A stretch of 64,000 nt of DNA from Hyphomicrobiales bacterium (GTDB taxonomy: Bacteria; Pseudomonadota; Alphaproteobacteria; Rhizobiales; Beijerinckiaceae). The stretch covers positions 45,743 to 109,742 of the forward strand of contig JAQGKD010000005.1 of the NCBI GenBank assembly GCA_028290285.1, in the 5' to 3' direction. The translations under genes were made by a program, and so were the position numbers. Every line of letters begins with the position of its first letter. Positions within the stretch are counted from its first letter, which is position 1. Below the pieces are notes generated by a model, which saw nothing but the letters and a program-made list of their open reading frames with translations, ran no database searches and was not told where the DNA came from. This document shows, in pieces, positions 26,845 through 35,181 of this stretch.

Positions 26845-27921
26845 ATGCGGGACCATGTTTCCATACCTTGTTTGGTGATGCGCGGCGGAACGTCGAAAGG
26901 CCCTTATTTCCGGGCGGAAGACCTGCCCACGGATATCGCGGCCCGTGATCGCATCCTGCTCGCCACCATGGGCTCGCCCGATCCGCGCCAGATCGACGGC
27001 CTCGGCGGCGCCGACACATTGACCAGCAAGGTGGCCATCGTCTCCCGCTCGCAGCGCGAGGGGGTCGATGTCGATTACCTGTTCTGCCAGGTCGACATCA
27101 ACAAGCCTGTGGTCGATACCGGCCCGTCCTGCGGCAACATGCTGTCGGGCGTTGCGCCGTTCGCGCTGGAATTGGGCATCGTCCCGATCAAGGACGGCGA
27201 GACGGCGGTCGTCATCTATGATGTGAACACGTCGAGCAAGATCGAGGCGGTTATTCAAACTCCGGGCGGGCGCGTGACCTACAAGGGCGACGCAGCCATC
27301 GATGGCGTGCCCGGCACGGCTGCGCCGGTCATCCTCAACTTCATGGATGTCGTGGGCTCCAAGACCGGCTCCATGCTGCCGACCGGCAAGGTCGTCGATG
27401 TCATTCAGGGCGTGGAAGTGTCCTGCTTCGATGTGGCCATGCCCATGATGCTCATGCGCGCCCGCGACCTCGGTCTCACCGGCATTGAGGGCCGCGCGGA
27501 GATCGACAACAACAAGGAATTGCTCGCCCGCATCGAGAAGATCCGCATGGAAGCCGGCGCCATGATGGGCTTCGGCGATGTCACCGACAGCGTCATCCCG
27601 AAGGTCGGCCTGTTGTCCGAGCCGCGCGACGGCGGCGCGATCACCTCGCGCTACCTGACGCCCCACAAGCTGCACGCGGCCCATGCCGTTACGGGCGCAG
27701 TCTGCGTCGCCACCGCCTGCATGGTCGAGGGGTCGGTGGCCTACGAACTCGCGCAGCGCCCCGAGGGCAATCCGCGCACCATCTGGATCGAGCACCCGTC
27801 AGGACAGGTCGACGTGCGGCTCCAGACATCTGGCTCCGGCGCCGACACGCAAGTCGTGCGCGCTGGAATCCTGCGCACCTGCCGCCCGATCATGAAGGGC
27901 GAGGTTTACATTCCTGAGTAG
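26845..27921 (+). CDS. PrpF-family isomerase, 4-oxalomesaconate tautomerase-like
   Basis: 358 residues from the ATG at 26845; the frame is open from 26575 but overlaps lysR. PrpF family motifs: IPCLVMRGGTSKGPYF near the N-terminus (catalytic region), GPSCGNMLSGVAPFALELG with the conserved Cys, and GVEVSCFDVAMPM. The length and the GSPDPRQIDGLGGADTLTSKVAIV segment match 4-oxalomesaconate tautomerases, which act in protocatechuate 4,5-cleavage and gallate breakdown, but other PrpF members isomerise methylaconitate or methylitaconate. Context with an oxaloacetate-decarboxylase-like gene fits diacid metabolism. Confidence 0.85.
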   Translation: MRDHVSIPCLVMRGGTSKGPYFRAEDLPTDIAARDRILLATMGSPDPRQIDGLGGADTLTSKVAIVSRSQREGVDVDYLFCQVDINKPVVDTGPSCGNMLSGVAPFALELGIVPIKDGETAVVIYDVNTSSKIEAVIQTPGGRVTYKGDAAIDGVPGTAAPVILNFMDVVGSKTGSMLPTGKVVDVIQGVEVSCFDVAMPMMLMRARDLGLTGIEGRAEIDNNKELLARIEKIRMEAGAMMGFGDVTDSVIPKVGLLSEPRDGGAITSRYLTPHKLHAAHAVTGAVCVATACMVEGSVAYELAQRPEGNPRTIWIEHPSGQVDVRLQTSGSGADTQVVRAGILRTCRPIMKGEVYIPE

Positions 27922-27941
27922 GTGACTCATCGGCGCTTGGC

Positions 27942-27973
27942 GCGTCGCCCTCCCCACAGGGAGAGGGAGACGC
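27942..27973. terminator. hairpin between convergent genes
   Basis: GCGTC (27942-27946) pairs with GACGC (27969-27973) and CCCT (27948-27951) with AGGG (27964-27967), with a CCCC/GGG core. It lies between the 3' ends of the tautomerase gene and the facing membrane-protein gene. The CCCTCCCC...GGGAGAGGG core resembles part of the RIME-like element at 21.5 kb. No strong T-run. Confidence 0.45.
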
Positions 27974-28057
27974 GCACGCTGTTTCGTCAAAAACTCCGGT
28001 CTGCGCGGTCTATGCAAATGTCTCGCATGCGAGAGGGCGTTAGCGTTCCTTCCAGAC

Positions 28058-28537
28058 TCAAAAGTCCGCCACGGCGTCGGCCACCTCGGCGTTCCATTTC
28101 AGCTCGCCCTTGAGCTTGAGCCCGGCACGAGCCACCAGCACCGAGAAATGTACCGTCTGCCCCGGAGGCAGTGCCAGAAAAACCTGCTCCATCTCCTCGC
28201 CGGCCTCGCGGCAGGGCTGGTCCGGCACGCAGTCGCGCAACGTCAGCCGCAGCGTGACGGTCTTCAGCCGCCGGTCCGATGAATTGGTGATGTCTCCGCT
28301 CAGCTGCCGCCCGTAGCGATCGGTGCTCAGGATTACGTCGCTCAGGACGATCTCGCCAGGCGCAATCGCGGTCGAACGCGCGCGCCCCTGCGGATCGCTG
28401 AGCAGGAACGCGAGAACTGCGCCGACGATCGAGAGAAGCGCAACGCCAGCGACAGCCAGTGCCTTGCGGGGGGAGGAGGTTCGCAGCACGAGGGCAGCGG
28501 TCAGCAATAAGACGGCAGCTGCCAGAAACCAACCCAT
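28058..28537 (-). CDS. membrane-anchored protein of unknown function
   Basis: 159 residues from the ATG at 28537 (MGWFLAAAVLLLTAALVL), preceded by GGGAG; the frame is open to 28567. Two hydrophobic segments (about 2-20 and 30-48) are followed by a soluble domain with a pair of cysteines (DCVPDQPC) and a beta-rich end (GEIVLSDVILSTDRYGRQLSGDITN). It looks like an immunoglobulin-like extracytoplasmic domain. No specific family is recognised. Confidence 0.7.
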   Translation of the reverse strand: MGWFLAAAVLLLTAALVLRTSSPRKALAVAGVALLSIVGAVLAFLLSDPQGRARSTAIAPGEIVLSDVILSTDRYGRQLSGDITNSSDRRLKTVTLRLTLRDCVPDQPCREAGEEMEQVFLALPPGQTVHFSVLVARAGLKLKGELKWNAEVADAVADF

Positions 28538-28681
28538 GAAGTCTCCCGTTCTGTGATGCGCCGGCAACCCGGCTCATCCGCATGTTCTTCCTTATACGCT
28601 GCAATGGCGCAATCGCGGTAGCGATTGCAGCGGCGGTGATGATTGAAGGAAGACAAGGCACGCCCCGCAAAGGTCGGGGTG

Positions 28682-29434
28682 TCAGAACCTGTAGCTGACG
28701 CCGGTGCGGACGGCCTGCTGCGTCTCGCGATGGTGTTCGGAGAATGTATTGAACACGCTGTAGATCGCGGGAACGTCTGTCGCGCGGCCGAAGTCCGTGT
28801 AGCGATATTCGATGGTCGCCGACCAGGCGTTGGTGAACGCATATTCGAGTCCGCCGCCGAGCGTCCAGCCCGTCCGCACACGTGACATGCTCTCTGTCGC
28901 TCCTAGTGTATAGAAGGGGTTCGGGCCGGGAGTGAGATCGAACCTGTCGTAGCTGTGCCGGATATCAGCGAAAGCGAGGCCGCCGGTCGCATAGATCAGG
29001 AGCCGGTCGATGGCGTACCCCACCCGCCCGCGGAAGGAACCCTGCCATTCGATATGCGAGCTGAATGCATCCGGTGTACTCGACGGATAGACGGTGCGCG
29101 ACCGTAGATCGGTCAGCTCCAGATCGCCCTCGAGTCCGAACACGAGCGCGCCCGTCTGCCAGTTGGCACCCGCGTGAACTCCGCCGAGAACGCCCGCGCC
29201 GTGCCCGCGCACGACATCGGGAGTGCAAGGGTTGCACGGGTTCGTTTCAGTCAATTGGTCGCGCTGCCACGCCGCGCCGATCTGCGCGCCCGCGTAGAAT
29301 CCCGTCCAGGCGAAGACGGGCAGGGGCGTCTGCCGAATCGGATAGTTACGCACTGGAAGGTCAGCCGCAGCGGCCAGCGATGCAGAAAGAAGGGCGCCGG
29401 CAAGTGTCGCGGAGATGAGTTTCATGTGTTTCAA
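28682..29434 (-). CDS. outer-membrane beta-barrel protein (Omp25/RopB-like)
   Basis: 250-residue small porin-like barrel. Signal peptide MKLISATLAGALLSASLAAAA is followed by the rhizobial pattern ADLP...FAWTGFYAGAQIGAAW, alternating amphipathic strands, EYRYTDFG and a terminal phenylalanine (GVSYRF) as needed for insertion by BAM. Such proteins are abundant outer-membrane components in Hyphomicrobiales. A short variant start is ATG at 29425. It is single-gene, divergent from the URC cluster. Confidence 0.88.
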   Translation of the reverse strand: MKHMKLISATLAGALLSASLAAAADLPVRNYPIRQTPLPVFAWTGFYAGAQIGAAWQRDQLTETNPCNPCTPDVVRGHGAGVLGGVHAGANWQTGALVFGLEGDLELTDLRSRTVYPSSTPDAFSSHIEWQGSFRGRVGYAIDRLLIYATGGLAFADIRHSYDRFDLTPGPNPFYTLGATESMSRVRTGWTLGGGLEYAFTNAWSATIEYRYTDFGRATDVPAIYSVFNTFSEHHRETQQAVRTGVSYRF

Positions 29435-29592
29435 CCATCAAGCAAAATTCGAAATGATTGTAACATGAGCAGTGCGGCCCGGATGCAGCCGATTTGCCAC
29501 ATGATTGATCGAATCTGAATTTTGCATTTATCGGCATGACGCGAATTTTACCGCGAAAGTCCCACGACCATTGACAGCCATGGGTGCCAGCG

Positions 29593-29640
29593 CGACGATG
29601 CTGATCGTCGAAGTCCGGCGAGGCCCCTCATTGAGGGGCC
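29593..29640 (+). promoter_or_regulatory. two tandem hairpins in the leader of the URC operon
   Basis: CGACGAT/ATCGTCG (29593-29599 with 29604-29610, loop GCTG) is followed by GGCCCCTC/GAGGGGCC (29622-29629 with 29633-29640, loop ATT). Both stems are perfect. They lie 38-85 bases before the URC1 start codon. Tandem stems in a leader suggest attenuation, an RNA-binding protein site or, for the first one, a dyad operator. Confidence 0.45.
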
Positions 29641-29677
29641 TTCGTGATTCTCAGACGGTCGCTGGAGACAGCTACGC

Positions 29678-30940
29678 ATGTCCAGGTCAAACAGTACGAC
29701 GCATATTCGCCTGACTTCGCATCCCGAACCCGGTGCCGCCTCGCGCCGATTTCCGATCCACTGGGGCGCGTCCGAACCCGCCGAACGTGGCCCAGTCATC
29801 GGCACGGTGACACGCCCCGGGGACCGCAACGTGATCGGCGCACATGGTGGCGCTTACGGTCTCTACCGCGCGCTGGCCGTGTCCGCGGGCGCGCTGAACC
29901 CCAAGGTTCGCCCGGATCTCACCAACACCAGCCCGGCCGTAAAGATAGGTCCTTTCCCGCAATGGTCGGACCCCGGCCGCATCGTCTCCCTCGATCCCTG
30001 GGGCCATATTCCGCAGGTCGTTTTTGCACGCGAAATCGCCGAAGGACTCGACATCCGGCCGAGCATCGCCGTCACGCGCGCCCGCCTCAATCTGCCTGAA
30101 GTCCTGTCGGCGATGGCGGCCGGGCGATTGAAGCCCGATGGTCTCGTGCTCAAGGACAGCGGCGACATAGCAGTCACCAAGATCGCCATCGATCCGGTCT
30201 GGCATCTGCCCGGCGTTGCCGCGCGCTTCAACGTCGACGAAACTGAGTTGCGCCGCACGCTGTTTGAAGAAACCGGTGGGATGTACCCGGAACTCGTGAC
30301 TCGTCCCGACATCTCCGTCTTCATGCCGCCCATAGGTGGCGCGACCGCCTATGTATTCGGCGAGATGGAAGCGCTGAGCGATCCGCGCCGCAAGCTGACC
30401 TGCCGCGTGCATGACGAATGCAACGGCTCCGACGTGTTCGGCTCCGACATCTGCACCTGCCGTCCCTATCTCGTTCATGGCATCGAGGAATCCGTGCGCG
30501 AGGCGCAGAATGGCGGCGCGGGTCTCGTCGTCTACTATCGCAAGGAGGGCAGGGCGCTCGGCGAAGTCACGAAGTTCCTTGTCTATAATGCCCGCAAGCG
30601 GCAGGAGGGCGGCGACACTGCCGCGACCTATTTCGAACGCACGGAATGCGTGGCGGGCGTACAGGACGCGCGTTTCCAGCAACTGATGCCCGACATCCTC
30701 CACTGGCTCGGCGTGACGCGGATCGATCGCTTCGTGTCGATGAGCAACATGAAATACGACGCGCTGGTGGAATCCGGTATCGAGATCGTCGAGCGCGTCG
30801 CGCTGCCGGACGAACTCATTCCGCCCGATGCCTCGGTGGAAATGGAAGCCAAGAAGGCAGCCGGTTATTATGCCCCGCAGGGGGCGCCGACGGCACAGGA
30901 TCTCGCCCGTATCAGCGGCCGCGATCTCGACAAGTTCTGA
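29678..30940 (+). CDS. URC1-type GTP cyclohydrolase II homologue (uracil catabolism)
   Basis: 420 residues. The GTP-cyclohydrolase II domain is in the C-terminal half: zinc-ligand pattern HDECNGSDVFGSDICTC with Cys248, Cys259 and Cys261, and KEGRALGEVTKF (290-300) matching the catalytic Arg loop. The N-terminal 200 residues are not the DHBP-synthase domain of riboflavin RibBA. Adjacent DUF1688 and uracil phosphoribosyltransferase genes identify it as URC1 of the URC uracil-degradation route first described in yeast, rather than a riboflavin enzyme. Start ATG follows GGAG. It is 2 bases before the DUF1688 gene. Confidence 0.88.
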   Translation: MSRSNSTTHIRLTSHPEPGAASRRFPIHWGASEPAERGPVIGTVTRPGDRNVIGAHGGAYGLYRALAVSAGALNPKVRPDLTNTSPAVKIGPFPQWSDPGRIVSLDPWGHIPQVVFAREIAEGLDIRPSIAVTRARLNLPEVLSAMAAGRLKPDGLVLKDSGDIAVTKIAIDPVWHLPGVAARFNVDETELRRTLFEETGGMYPELVTRPDISVFMPPIGGATAYVFGEMEALSDPRRKLTCRVHDECNGSDVFGSDICTCRPYLVHGIEESVREAQNGGAGLVVYYRKEGRALGEVTKFLVYNARKRQEGGDTAATYFERTECVAGVQDARFQQLMPDILHWLGVTRIDRFVSMSNMKYDALVESGIEIVERVALPDELIPPDASVEMEAKKAAGYYAPQGAPTAQDLARISGRDLDKF

Positions 30941-30942
30941 GC

Positions 30943-32181
30943 ATGAGCACGCAAGCGCCTGCAGCGGCGCAATCACTGTTGCATGCCTCCGCCGTGCGCA
31001 GCCGCGCACAGATCGTGCTGGCGCGGGCGCGCGAAAACGCGCTCGGACATTGGGCGCTCGACGAAATGCGACTGCCCGCCATCGCCGATTACGTGATCGA
31101 GACCACGCGCGCGGCCTATCCGACGCTCGATGTTCCGTTTCACGCACGCTGGCGGCATTTCGTCGTCGCGGGCGAGGATCGCGCGGCGAGCTATAAGCCT
31201 CAACCGCCAGCAAAGCTGATCGATGCGAAAGCCGCGCGAGCGGCCTTCGATCTCGCAATTATCAGCGTGCTTCTCGACGCGGGCGCCGGACCGCACTGGC
31301 GCTATGAATCGCGCGAGGGGCCCGTGCTGCGCCGCTCGGAAGGGCTCGCCGTCGCCAGTCTCGACATGTTCGAAGAAGGCTATTTCGCTGCCGTGTCCGA
31401 CGACCTGCGCCGGGCGGATGCCATCACCCTCGCAGCCCTGCATGTCAACGATCTCGAAGACGGCTTTCATGTCAGCGACAACAATCCGCTGGCAGGACTC
31501 GAAGGCCGCGTCGCCCTGCTAAACGCGCTGGGCCGTGCCGTGGCCGCGCGTCCCGCCGTCTTCGCGCAGCACGATGGCCCGAGACCGGGTGGCCTCTACG
31601 ACGAACTCGCGCGTCGGGCGCAGAACAACACCATCGCCGCGCCTGCCATTCTCGAAGCGCTGCTGGAAAACTTCGGCTCGATCTGGCCGTCGCGCCTGTC
31701 TCTTGACGGCGTGCCGCTAGGCGATTGCTGGCGTCATCCCGCGCTGGATACGCAGGCGGATGCGCCGGGACTGATGCCCTTTCACAAACTTTCGCAATGG
31801 CTCGCCTATTCGCTGATCGAGCCGCTGCAATGGGCGGGCATCGAGGTGACGGATGTCGACGGGCTCACCGGCCTGCCGGAATATCGCAACGGCGGGCTTT
31901 TCGTCGATCTCGGCGCGCTGACGCCCCGCGACCCCACGGCACTCGCGGCCACGCATGAGGCGGGATCGGAATTCATCGTGGAGTGGCGGGCGCTGACCGT
32001 GGCTTTGCTGGACGAACTCGCTCGGTTGATCCGGCAGCGGCTCGGCATGGACGAGCGGTCCTTGCCGCTGGCAAAGATACTCGAAGGTGGCACATGGTCC
32101 GCCGGGCGGCGCATCGCGCGCGAACGCAGGCCGGACGGTTCGCCGCCGGTGACCATCGTGAGTGACGGAACGATTTTCTAG
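30943..32181 (+). CDS. URC4/urg3 family protein (DUF1688)
   Basis: 412 residues from the ATG at 30943; the frame is open upstream inside URC1. DUF1688 proteins (URC4 in yeast) are required for uracil breakdown but their reaction is unresolved. Recognisable segments are LLHASAVRSRAQIVLAR, SDNNPLAGLEGRVALL, PFHKLSQWLAYSLIEPLQWAG and TGLPEYRNGGLFVDLG. It is directly flanked by URC1 and upp, a conserved triad. The only cysteine noted is in DCWRHP, so a Cys-based mechanism is uncertain. Confidence 0.88.
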   Translation: MSTQAPAAAQSLLHASAVRSRAQIVLARARENALGHWALDEMRLPAIADYVIETTRAAYPTLDVPFHARWRHFVVAGEDRAASYKPQPPAKLIDAKAARAAFDLAIISVLLDAGAGPHWRYESREGPVLRRSEGLAVASLDMFEEGYFAAVSDDLRRADAITLAALHVNDLEDGFHVSDNNPLAGLEGRVALLNALGRAVAARPAVFAQHDGPRPGGLYDELARRAQNNTIAAPAILEALLENFGSIWPSRLSLDGVPLGDCWRHPALDTQADAPGLMPFHKLSQWLAYSLIEPLQWAGIEVTDVDGLTGLPEYRNGGLFVDLGALTPRDPTALAATHEAGSEFIVEWRALTVALLDELARLIRQRLGMDERSLPLAKILEGGTWSAGRRIARERRPDGSPPVTIVSDGTIF

Positions 32182-32202
32182 AGGCTGAAGCAGGATCAAC
32201 AG

Positions 32203-32847
32203 ATGACATCTCTTTCGGCCGCCAGAGTGCATTGCGTCGATCATCCTCTCGTGCAGCACAAGCTCACGCTCATGCGCGATGTCGGATGCTCGACAAAGAA
32301 ATTTCGCGGTCTCATGAACGAGATTGGCATGTTGCTGTGCTACGAAGTCACGCGGGACCTGCCGCTGGAAGAGATCGATATCGTGACGCCGCTCACGCCC
32401 ATGCGCGCGCCTGTCATCGCAGGCAAGAAGCTGGTGTTCGCGCCGATCCTGCGCGCAGGCGTCGGCTTTCTCGAGGGCATGCTGACGCTGGTGCCTGCCG
32501 CGCGCGTGGCTCACATCGGCCTGTATCGCGACCCCCAGACGCTGGGCGCGGTCGAATATTATTTCAAGGCGCCGCACGATCTCGCCGACCGCCTCGTCAT
32601 CGTCATGGACCCCATGCTCGCGACGGGAAATTCGGCGGTGGCCGCGCTCGACCGCCTCAAGGAATGGGGCGCCGTCGATATCCGCTTCTGCTGCCTGCTC
32701 GCCGCTCCCGAGGGCATTTCCAAATTGCAGGCGCATCATCCCGACGTAAAGATCTGGACCTGCTCCATCGAGGAAAAGCTCAACGAGCACGGCTATATCG
32801 TGCCCGGACTCGGCGATGCGGGCGACCGGATGTTCGGCACGAAGTGA
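32203..32847 (+). CDS. upp: uracil phosphoribosyltransferase
   Basis: Makes UMP from uracil and PRPP. 214 residues with the PRPP loop [17 protein letters not shown] and the uracil-binding C-terminal segment [15 protein letters not shown]. In the URC pathway uracil is first converted to the nucleotide (URC6 role in yeast), so here the gene is likely catabolic as well as salvage. It is 21 bases after the DUF1688 gene. Confidence 0.95.
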   Translation: MTSLSAARVHCVDHPLVQHKLTLMRDVGCSTKKFRGLMNEIGMLLCYEVTRDLPLEEIDIVTPLTPMRAPVIAGKKLVFAPILRAGVGFLEGMLTLVPAARVAHIGLYRDPQTLGAVEYYFKAPHDLADRLVIVMDPMLATGNSAVAALDRLKEWGAVDIRFCCLLAAPEGISKLQAHHPDVKIWTCSIEEKLNEHGYIVPGLGDAGDRMFGTK

Positions 32848-32851
32848 CGCG

Positions 32852-33250
32852 ATGCCCTATGAAGCGCTGACGCTCTCCATCTCGATCCGTCGTCCGGCGC
32901 AGGACGTCTACGAGGCCATCTGGCGACCGCTCGACTTTCCAAAATGGGCGTCGGGCCTCAGCGCTGCGCGGCTGCGGCTCGAAAATGGCGAATGGCATGC
33001 AGATGGGCCGGAGGGAGCCGTCAGGCTGCGATTCACTGGACACAATCCGTTCGGCATCATGGACCATTGGGTAGATCTCGGCACAGGGCCAGCGATCTAC
33101 GTTCCCATGCGCGTCATTGCGAACGGCGAGGGCGCGGAAGTGTCGCTGATGCTCTTCCGGCATCCCGGCACGACGGAGGAACAATTCTCCGCCGACGCCG
33201 ATTGGATGCGGGGTGACCTGCTCGCACTGAGGCAAATGCTGACCGGCTAG
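32852..33250 (+). CDS. SRPBCC (START/polyketide-cyclase-like) family protein
   Basis: 132 residues from ATG at 32852, 4 bases after upp. The start TLSISIRRPAQDVYEAIWRPLDFPKWASGLS is typical of SRPBCC proteins, which bind hydrophobic or ring ligands in a deep pocket. Because it is tightly linked to the URC genes it may bind a pathway intermediate, but no catalytic residue can be assigned. Confidence 0.78.
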   Translation: MPYEALTLSISIRRPAQDVYEAIWRPLDFPKWASGLSAARLRLENGEWHADGPEGAVRLRFTGHNPFGIMDHWVDLGTGPAIYVPMRVIANGEGAEVSLMLFRHPGTTEEQFSADADWMRGDLLALRQMLTG

Positions 33251-33297
33251 CGCCGGGACGATCGCGAAGATCAGTTCAACAGGCAAGGACTTCCGCC

Positions 33298-33735
33298 ATG
33301 ACATCCATCACGCCGTTCCTCTGGTTCGACAACAACGTCCCCGAGGCTGTCGCCTTCTACACCTCCGTATTTCCCAATGCCAAGGTCGAAACCGTCAGCG
33401 ATTTCATGGCGACCTTCGAACTCGAAGGGCAGAAGTTCACCGCTTTCAATGGCGGACCGGGATTCAGGTTCAACGAGGCGATCTCGTTCTTCATCAGAGT
33501 CGAGAGCCAGGACGAGGTGGACTATTTCTGGAGCAGGTTGACCGCCGGCGGCGGCGCGGAGTCGAGATGCGGATGGCTCAAGGACAAATTCGGCCTGTCA
33601 TGGCAGGTTGTGCCGACCGTCCTCGGCCTTTACCTGAGCGATCCCGACCGACAAAAGGCGGGCCGCGTCATGCAGGCCATGATGAAGATGCAGAAGATCG
33701 TCATCTCCGATCTGGAAAGGGCCTATGCGGGCTGA
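33298..33735 (+). CDS. VOC family protein (PhnB-like)
   Basis: 145 residues of the vicinal-oxygen-chelate fold. The opening ITPFLWFDNNVPEAVAFYTSVFPNAKV and FTAFNGGPGFRFNEAISFFI match the PhnB/3-demethylubiquinone-methyltransferase-like group, usually of unknown function. The segment CGWLKDKFGLSWQVVPTVL is also typical. An AGGCAAGGA ribosome site precedes the ATG. It is the last gene of the plus-strand run. Confidence 0.88.
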   Translation: MTSITPFLWFDNNVPEAVAFYTSVFPNAKVETVSDFMATFELEGQKFTAFNGGPGFRFNEAISFFIRVESQDEVDYFWSRLTAGGGAESRCGWLKDKFGLSWQVVPTVLGLYLSDPDRQKAGRVMQAMMKMQKIVISDLERAYAG

Positions 33736-33765
33736 CCCGCTAACCCCGCCTCACTTATTCACGCC

Positions 33766-35181
33766 CTAGCAGATTGTCGGCCAGCCGATCGGATTGGCGC
33801 GCTGCACGAGCTTGCAGAGCCCCAGGATCTGCGGCTCGGCGAAGCGCGGACCCACAATCTGCACGCCAACCGGGAGCCCGGTTGCCGTCTTGCCTCCGGG
33901 CACCGAACCTGCGGGAAAGCCGACCAGCGTGATGAGGAATGCGGGCGCGATCCAGTCGATGTAATTGTCGAGTTTGCGGCCGTTGATCTCGGTCGGAAAT
34001 TTCTCGTCGAGCTTGTAGGGCGGCACGGGCGCGGCAGGCGTGATGAGGAAATCATAGCGCCCGAAGAGATCGCGGAAACGCTTCCACACGACCTCGCGCG
34101 CGTTTTCAGCCGCCGCCGTATCGCGCACCGTGAGCGCGAGCCCCGCCTTCACGTTGCCTGCGAGATTGGGGCCGAATTTATCCAGCATGGCGATGCGTTC
34201 GAGCTGCTGCCCGACCATCCATTCGCCGCGCAGGGTCTTGTAGGTGTCGAACCCGTCTGAACAATCGAAGGTGATGTGATCGACTTGCGCGCCCTCGCGG
34301 GCGAGGCCGAGCGCCGCCTCGCAACAGATGGCATCGACCTCGGCGTCCACGCCGAAGCCTGCAATATCCGAGACATAGGCGATGCGCAGGCCCTTGGCGT
34401 CCTGCGTCGCGTTCACGTGATCGAGCGAATTGGCCCACGGCGGCGCGACGGAAATCGGCCAGAGGGGATCGAGTCCGATCATGGCGTCCAGCATCAGCGC
34501 CGCGTCTTCGGCTGAGCGCGTCAGCGGTCCATGCACCTGTCCTGGGTCCCAGGGCAGGCGCATGGGGCGGTTGGGGATGAGCCCGGCGGTGGTGCGCAAG
34601 CCGACGATGCCGCAGAAGGATGCGGGAATGCGGATCGAGCAGCCGAAATCCGTGCCATGCGCGAGAGGCACCATGCCGGTCGCGGCGGCAACCGCCGAGC
34701 CTCCCGACGATCCGGCGGGACTGCGCGTCGGGTCCCACGGGTTGCGGGTAGCGCCGAAGAGTTCGTTGACGGTGTTGGCGCCCGCCGCGAATTCCGGCGT
34801 GTTGGTCTTGCCGAGCACGACCGCACCCGCGCGTCGCAGGCGGGCAACGGGTTCGGCGTCCTCGTCGGGAATGAAGTTCGCGTAGAGGGGAGAGCCATAG
34901 GTCGTCCGCATGCCCTTGGTCAGCGTCACGTCCTTGATGACGACGGGCAGGCCATGCAGGGTACCGAGCGTGTCGCCCCGCTGCACGGCTTCGTCCGCAA
35001 GCTTCGCCTGCGCGCGCGCACCTTCCTCGTCCATGGTGACGATGGCATTGAGCTGGGGATTGACCCGCGCGATCACCCCGAGATGCGCCTCCAGCACCTC
35101 GACGGATGTCACCTCTTTCGCGCGGATCATGCGTGCGAGATCGACCGCAGAGTGGCGGTTCAGCCCGGAATTCTCGCTCAT
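33766..35181 (-). CDS. amidase-signature family amidohydrolase
   Basis: 471 residues. The Lys-Ser-Ser triad of the family is intact and correctly spaced: Lys83 (VIKD), Ser158 (AGSSGGSA) and Ser182 (GTDFGCSIRIPASFCG). Amidase-signature enzymes hydrolyse amides, ureides or carbamates. As the last gene of an operon headed by a barbiturase/cyanuric-acid-hydrolase-family gene, likely substrates are the ring-opened ureide (ureidomalonate) or carboxybiuret; this is inference from context. The start overlaps the permease stop by 4 bases. Confidence 0.9.
   Translation of the reverse strand: MSENSGLNRHSAVDLARMIRAKEVTSVEVLEAHLGVIARVNPQLNAIVTMDEEGARAQAKLADEAVQRGDTLGTLHGLPVVIKDVTLTKGMRTTYGSPLYANFIPDEDAEPVARLRRAGAVVLGKTNTPEFAAGANTVNELFGATRNPWDPTRSPAGSSGGSAVAAATGMVPLAHGTDFGCSIRIPASFCGIVGLRTTAGLIPNRPMRLPWDPGQVHGPLTRSAEDAALMLDAMIGLDPLWPISVAPPWANSLDHVNATQDAKGLRIAYVSDIAGFGVDAEVDAICCEAALGLAREGAQVDHITFDCSDGFDTYKTLRGEWMVGQQLERIAMLDKFGPNLAGNVKAGLALTVRDTAAAENAREVVWKRFRDLFGRYDFLITPAAPVPPYKLDEKFPTEINGRKLDNYIDWIAPAFLITLVGFPAGSVPGGKTATGLPVGVQIVGPRFAEPQILGLCKLVQRANPIGWPTIC

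Noticed and set aside
29678..30940. Riboflavin RibBA annotation of the GTP cyclohydrolase II homologue
   Set aside because: The N-terminal half is not a DHBP synthase and the neighbours are DUF1688 and upp, the URC setting.
29687..31258. 523-codon minus-strand frame opposite URC1 and DUF1688
   Set aside because: Antisense shadow; both sense genes carry family motifs and ribosome sites.
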